Origin: Clostridium_AM tanneri
GTDB taxonomy: Bacteria; Bacillota; Clostridia; Clostridiales; Clostridiaceae
Assembly: GCF_033659955.1 (NCBI RefSeq)
Contig: NZ_JARUJP010000017.1
Span: forward strand, 1-64,000
Direction: 5' to 3'
DNA: 64,000 nucleotides
In this document: one piece after another, positions 59,930 to 64,000 of the stretch
Layout: each line of letters begins with the position of its first letter
Position numbering within the stretch: the first letter of the stretch is position 1
Made by a program: the position numbers and the translations under genes
Notes under the pieces: model-generated
Told to the model about the DNA's origin: nothing
Databases searched by the model: none
The model's input: only the letters and a program-made list of their open reading frames with translations

Positions 59930-61516
59930 ATGAATATTAGCTTAGATTACTTAAATATTAATGATTATAAAAATTTGTATAGAAACTTATCCGTAGCTGA
60001 GTTAACAGAGTTTGCTGTTAAAAGAGGAGAAGGCGTATTATCGGATAAGGGAGCTTTAGTGGTATATACAGGAAAATACACAGGAAGATCTCCTAAAGAT
60101 AGATTTATAGTAAAGCAAAAAAGCACTGAAGATAAAATAAATTGGGGAACAGTAAACCTACCTACAGATGAAAAGGTATTCAACAATTTGTATAATCAGG
60201 TTACTGAGTACCTAAAGGAAAAGGACCTATTTGTATTTGATGGCTTTGTAGGCGCTGCTAAGGAATATACTTTGCCTATAAGAGTAGTGTGCGAAAGAGC
60301 TTCACAGGCCTTATTTTCAAACCAGTTGTTTAGAAGACCAAGTGTTGTAGAGCTTATGGACTTTGCTCCAGAATTTAATATTATTGCTGCACCAGGCTTT
60401 AAGGCAAAGGGAGCAGAAGATGGAATAAACTCCGAAGCATTTATTATAGTAAATTTTGATAAAAAAATTGTATTAATTGGTGGAACTCAGTACTCAGGAG
60501 AAATAAAGAAATCTGTATTCTCAGTAATGAACTTCTTACTTCCAGAAAAAGGAGTTATGCCAATGCACTGCTCAGCTAATATAGGAGCTGACGGAAACAC
60601 TGCAGTATTCTTTGGATTGTCAGGAACTGGAAAGACTACTCTATCTGCTGATCCTGAAAGAAACCTAATTGGTGACGATGAACACGGCTGGAGTGACAAT
60701 GGTGTATTCAACTTTGAAGGCGGATGCTATGCAAAGGCTATAAAGCTTGATAAGGACAAGGAAAAAGAAATCTATAATGCTATAAAATTTGGTACAATAC
60801 TAGAAAATGTTGAGCTTCATAGCAATAGAAAGCCAGATTATGATAGCAATAAATATACGGAAAATACAAGAGCGGCATACCCTCTTGAATATATAGAAAA
60901 TATAGAGAAAAGTGGAACTGGTGGAAACCCGAACACGATAATATTCTTAACAGCAGATGCTTTTGGTGTAATGCCACCTATATCCAAGCTTTCTAAGGAA
61001 GCAGCTATGTACCATTTTATGTCAGGATATACAAGCAAAGTTGCAGGAACAGAGAGAGGTATAACAGAGCCTAAAGCTACTTTCTCAGCTTGCTTTGGAG
61101 AGCCTTTCATGCTTATGAACCCAACAGTATACGCTGAGCTTCTTGGAGAAAAAATAGATAAATACAATACAGAAGTTTATCTTGTTAATACAGGCTGGTT
61201 GAGTGGTGGATATGGTAAGGGAAGCAGAATAAAGCTTTCTTACACAAGAACTATGGTTAAGGCAGCCTTAGAAGGTAAGCTAAAGGATGTTAATTATGTT
61301 GAGCATCCAGTATTTAAAGTATTGATGCCAGAAGAATGTCCAGGAGTACCATCTGAGTTATTAAATCCTAAAAATACTTGGGAAGATAAGGAAGCTTACG
61401 ATGTTAAAGCTTATGAGCTTGCAGATAAATTTAATGATAACTTTAAGAAATTTAATACGGTACCGGAAGAAATAGTTAAAGCAGCACCAAGAACGAAAAC
61501 TGTTAACTATCTGTAG
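59930..61516 (+). CDS. pckA: Phosphoenolpyruvate carboxykinase (ATP)
   Basis: 528 residues, full length. Substrate loop YTGRSPKDRFIVKQ, RVVCERASQALFSNQLFRRP, Walker-like kinase-1a GLSGTGKTTLSADP, metal site IGDDEHGWSD, then EGGCYAKAIKLDKDKEKEIY and TRAAYPLEYI. It interconverts oxaloacetate plus ATP and PEP plus CO2. In anaerobes it often runs toward oxaloacetate. GGGGGG before ATG, own promoter, terminator at the end: monocistronic. Confidence 0.97.
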   Translation: MNISLDYLNINDYKNLYRNLSVAELTEFAVKRGEGVLSDKGALVVYTGKYTGRSPKDRFIVKQKSTEDKINWGTVNLPTDEKVFNNLYNQVTEYLKEKDLFVFDGFVGAAKEYTLPIRVVCERASQALFSNQLFRRPSVVELMDFAPEFNIIAAPGFKAKGAEDGINSEAFIIVNFDKKIVLIGGTQYSGEIKKSVFSVMNFLLPEKGVMPMHCSANIGADGNTAVFFGLSGTGKTTLSADPERNLIGDDEHGWSDNGVFNFEGGCYAKAIKLDKDKEKEIYNAIKFGTILENVELHSNRKPDYDSNKYTENTRAAYPLEYIENIEKSGTGGNPNTIIFLTADAFGVMPPISKLSKEAAMYHFMSGYTSKVAGTERGITEPKATFSACFGEPFMLMNPTVYAELLGEKIDKYNTEVYLVNTGWLSGGYGKGSRIKLSYTRTMVKAALEGKLKDVNYVEHPVFKVLMPEECPGVPSELLNPKNTWEDKEAYDVKAYELADKFNDNFKKFNTVPEEIVKAAPRTKTVNYL

Positions 61517-61547
61517 ACAGGATTTTAAAATAAATATGTAAGTTGTT

Positions 61548-61591
61548 AAAAAACTTCGTTTTCGTAGAAACTAAAGAAAACGAGGTTTTTT
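61548..61591 (+). terminator. Terminator of pckA
   Basis: AAAAAACTTCGTTTTC and GAAAACGAGGTTTTTT form a perfect stem apart from one G-U pair, followed by TCTTT. Confidence 0.9.
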
Positions 61592-61678
61592 CTTTAAAAT
61601 GTAGTAGCTGCTAATAGAATATGTTAAAATAAAACTTTAGATTATGAAAATAAGTCAGGTTTCTTTAAGGTAGGTGCT

Positions 61679-62554
61679 ATGATGAAGTTAGGGAAGATTG
61701 GGATGAGGACGATAAAAACCGCAATTTCAGTGTCAATTTGTGTAGAGTTGTCCAAGTTCTTTAATAGTGATTATATTTTTTATGCAGCAGTAGCAGCAGT
61801 AATGGCCATGCAAAATTCAGTTTCAGATTCCTTTAAAGCTGGGAAAAACAGAATGCTTGGAACAATAGTAGGTGCTTTTATCGGGCTTATATTTGCTATT
61901 ATAAGTCCAGGAAACACAGCTCTTTCAGGAATAGGAATTATTATAATAATATACATTTGCAACTCTTTTAATTGGAAGAAGTCCGTAACCATATCCTGTA
62001 CAGTATTCCTTGTAATTATGCTGAGCCTACAGGATAGAGGACCAGTTGCCTACAGTCTAAATAGGACCTTTGATACCTTTTTAGGTATTATAGTAGCAGT
62101 TTTGGTTAACTATTTCATATCTCCGCCAGAATATATCGGCAAGGTCTATGAGGCCCGTATTGCTATAGTAGACAGGATATTTACCTTTGTACAAGATAAA
62201 CTTTGCAACAATAAGGAAATTGACTTACAAAGCATGAATGATGAGATTTCAAAGCTTGAAGAGATTCTTAAAATCTGTTTATCAGAGTTGAGAATAAAAA
62301 AACAGGAAGTACTAGGTATGGACAGGATAAAGAACAGTATTGAGGTTTGTAAAGATATATACATGCATTTAAAAATAACTGAATCTCTGAAAAAGGGTTA
62401 TAGTTTAAATGAGGAAAATTACATAAAGGTAAAAGAGCTTTTTCAATGTGATATGGATATCGAAAAGAGCGGTGATGATATTAATAATATAGTATTTAAT
62501 TATCACATAAGTAAAATAATAGAAGGCTTAAATCAACTAAAAAATATAGCTTAA
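61679..62554 (+). CDS. Aromatic-acid exporter family (FUSC-like) membrane protein
   Basis: 291 residues. Four to five helices in the first 150 residues (MRTIKTAISVSICVELSKFF, AAVAAVMAMQNSVSDSFKAG, NRMLGTIVGAFIGLIFAII, RTFDTFLGIIVAVLVNYFI) with the ArAE_1/DUF939 pattern, then a soluble helical tail (160-291). Related proteins export aromatic acids or have unknown roles. An AAGGTAGG site precedes the ATG. Downstream hairpin also covers the ribosome site of the next gene. Confidence 0.87.
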   Translation: MMKLGKIGMRTIKTAISVSICVELSKFFNSDYIFYAAVAAVMAMQNSVSDSFKAGKNRMLGTIVGAFIGLIFAIISPGNTALSGIGIIIIIYICNSFNWKKSVTISCTVFLVIMLSLQDRGPVAYSLNRTFDTFLGIIVAVLVNYFISPPEYIGKVYEARIAIVDRIFTFVQDKLCNNKEIDLQSMNDEISKLEEILKICLSELRIKKQEVLGMDRIKNSIEVCKDIYMHLKITESLKKGYSLNEENYIKVKELFQCDMDIEKSGDDINNIVFNYHISKIIEGLNQLKNIA

Positions 62555-62562
62555 TACAGATT

Positions 62563-62615
62563 AAATCTCCTCTAAATTGTTAATAATATGATTAGTAACA
62601 ATTTGGAGGAGATTT
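62563..62615 (+). terminator. Hairpin that ends the exporter transcript and covers the next Shine-Dalgarno site
   Basis: AAATCTCCTCTAAATTGTTA pairs with TAACAATTTGGAGGAGATTT (20 positions, one bulge). The 3' arm holds GGAGGA (62605-62610), the ribosome site of the AI-2E family gene, and is followed by a T-rich stretch. Confidence 0.8.
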
Positions 62616-62618
62616 TAT

Positions 62619-63680
62619 TTGAATATTAACAAACATACCATAATATTGCTTAATATTAGTTTGCTATTGGTGATAGTTATACTTTTAAATAAAGTGAGTT
62701 ATGTACTGACACCTTTAAAAAGTGTCATAAATGTACTGCTTATACCTATGGTGATATCATTATTCCTATATTATGCATTAAGACCTGTAATAAAAAAGCT
62801 TGAAAGTAAGAATAAAAATAAGAGTATCCTAATAATTTTAACTATGCTAATATTTATATCTGCTTTATTCACAGTAATAGTTTTTGGTGGTGTAGCGGTA
62901 AAGAAGGAGTTCACAGGATCCTTTTCTTATAACATGGATTCTGTTCGTAATTATCTTACCACAGTGGATAATAGGTTAGGTGGAGTACTATCCCAGTTCC
63001 AGTTTACTCAGAATTTACTAGAAACATCAAGAGAAGCAATAGTAAAGATAGGCGGAAGTGCAGTAGGAATATTCTCTCAAATAGGAAGTATAGGAACCCA
63101 GGTTATACTAGTGCCGTTTATTCTATTTTATTTTTTAAAAGAAGACAAAAAGTTTGCAGAGTGGTCAATGCAAATAGTTCCTGTAAATTATAGAAACCAG
63201 ATAAGGGATATGTTTATTCAAATAGACAGTGTACTATCTATTTATATATCAGGGCAATTAATGGTGGCAGTGATAATTGGTGTTTTAATGTATATTGGAT
63301 ATCTAATTATTGGAATGCCTAATGCTCTATTAATGGCTTTTTTTTCTATGATAACTTCTATTATACCATTTATAGGACCTTTTTTAGGTATAATACCGGC
63401 ATTGTTTATCGCTTTAACTATAAACTGGGCAATGATAATAAAGATTATAGTAATATCTCTGGTTGTACAGCAAGTAGAAGGGAATTTGATAACTCCTAAT
63501 ATTATTGGAAACAAGTTAAATGTACATCCCTTAGCAGTAATTTTAATAGTAATTATAAGCGTAACTCTATTTGGAATCCTAGGCGCCTTTGTGGGCATTC
63601 CACTATTTGTTGTATTAAGCATAGCGGTAAAAAAAATATATGTAATATATACAATGAAGAAATTAAATATTAATAAATAG
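62619..63680 (+). CDS. AI-2E-family transporter (PerM/TqsA-like)
   Basis: 353 residues. Helices at about 8-28, 33-53, 62-88, a soluble middle part (95-150), and four to five C-terminal helices, with IPMVISLFLYYALRPVIKKL, FILFYFLKEDKKFAEW, MITSIIPFIGPFLGIIPALF and VVQQVEGNLITPNIIGNKLN, which are AI-2E family hallmarks. Start is TTG 62619, with GGAGGA 8 nt upstream. The ribosome site is inside a hairpin, so translation may need that to open. Members export small molecules; use of AI-2 itself is not implied. Confidence 0.92.
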   Translation: MNINKHTIILLNISLLLVIVILLNKVSYVLTPLKSVINVLLIPMVISLFLYYALRPVIKKLESKNKNKSILIILTMLIFISALFTVIVFGGVAVKKEFTGSFSYNMDSVRNYLTTVDNRLGGVLSQFQFTQNLLETSREAIVKIGGSAVGIFSQIGSIGTQVILVPFILFYFLKEDKKFAEWSMQIVPVNYRNQIRDMFIQIDSVLSIYISGQLMVAVIIGVLMYIGYLIIGMPNALLMAFFSMITSIIPFIGPFLGIIPALFIALTINWAMIIKIIVISLVVQQVEGNLITPNIIGNKLNVHPLAVILIVIISVTLFGILGAFVGIPLFVVLSIAVKKIYVIYTMKKLNINK

Positions 63681-63766
63681 TTAAAATATTGATTTATACA
63701 TAAATAAGCATAGGATTTATGATATTATTATAATGATATATTTTAAATATTTAGGAGGAATTATTA

Positions 63767-64000
63767 ATGCAATCAGAACCTGAGCCGGGGAATATAACTT
63801 CCCAGCTGATTCTAATAGCTGTTTTAACATTAATTAATGCATTCTTTGCATCAGCAGAAATGGCTATAGTATCGTTAAACAAGAACAAGATAAAGCTTCT
63901 AGCAGAAGAAGGAAACAAAAAAGCACAGCTCTTAATAAAGCTTATGGAAGAGCCAACTAAGTTTTTATCTACTATACAGGTAGGTATAACCCTTGCTGGA
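63767..64000 (+). CDS. HlyC/CorC (CNNM) family transporter, N-terminal part
   Basis: 78 codons before the window edge. The start has AGGAGG 7 nt upstream. MQSEPEPGNITSQLILIAVL, INAFFASAEMAIVSLNKNKI and LMEEPTKFLSTIQVGITLAG form the first CNNM/DUF21 helices with the FF..AE.A..S...N motif. These membrane proteins transport Mg2+ or other divalent ions; the CBS and CorC_HlyC domains would follow outside the window. Confidence 0.92.
   Translation, partial: MQSEPEPGNITSQLILIAVLTLINAFFASAEMAIVSLNKNKIKLLAEEGNKKAQLLIKLMEEPTKFLSTIQVGITLAG

Overview
The window is AT-rich, densely coded DNA from a low-GC Firmicute, most likely a Clostridium-type anaerobe. The evidence is a clostridial AgrB/AgrD pair, cell-wall-binding type 2 (CWB2) surface proteins, MurT/GatD, an ATP-type PEP carboxykinase, a DUF1659/DUF2922/YvrJ/sigma-factor cluster, strong GGAGG ribosome sites and frequent GTG/TTG starts. 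I saw no rRNA, tRNA or CRISPR array.

Layout. 1-4.9 kb: end of a surface-polysaccharide locus (sugar oxidoreductase end, flippase, galU) broken up by an IS3-family element that is now dead and by IS66 debris. 5-16.8 kb: membrane and export genes: an FtsX-type permease without its own ATPase, VanZ-like protein, MarR-headed efflux operon (adaptor plus two ABC-2 permeases), SLAP-domain protein, and a MacA/MacB-like operon. 17-20.1 kb: an Agr-type peptide-signalling module (kinase-less sensor-like protein, AgrB, AgrD) followed by a GGDEF plus HD-GYP c-di-GMP enzyme. 20.3-25.5 kb, minus strand: a NapH-like ferredoxin/FMN membrane protein, two tiny membrane proteins, and a sigma factor/YvrJ/DUF2922/DUF1659 set next to DnaD-like and DnaC-like genes that overlap by 137 bp. 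25.7-29.1 kb, minus strand: a TPP-riboswitch operon for thiamine-pyrimidine salvage (tenA, ATPase, permease, binding protein). 29.4-32 kb: a complete ATPase plus FtsX-type permease pair, paralogous to the orphan permease at 5 kb. 32.5-38.6 kb: two CWB2 surface proteins, the wreck of a third, and an S41 protease. 38.6-49.5 kb: SprT-like hydrolase, a RAYT transposase, MntP, a Fur-family regulator, HD-GYP, rhomboid, FtsH-like, YkvA-like and RNase H genes. 49.7-64 kb: two tandem HTH-TPR regulators, galE, polysaccharide deacetylase, gatD/murT, GDPD, transporters, pckA, and the start of a CorC/HlyC-type gene.

The most striking signal is a dispersed, mostly palindromic repeat with arms close to GGGACRGTYNACAAYTWT. 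I count 35 arm copies at 17 loci between 16.8 and 56.8 kb. They occur as hairpins, nested hairpins, tandem arms and one six-arm cluster. A single-copy REP-associated tyrosine transposase (RAYT) gene at 39.5-40.4 kb has copies on both sides, so this looks like a clostridial REP/RAYT system. Five arm copies lie in reading frames, three of them in the same frame, and several others begin exactly at a stop or start codon. How the repeat moves or is kept up is the main open question of the window.
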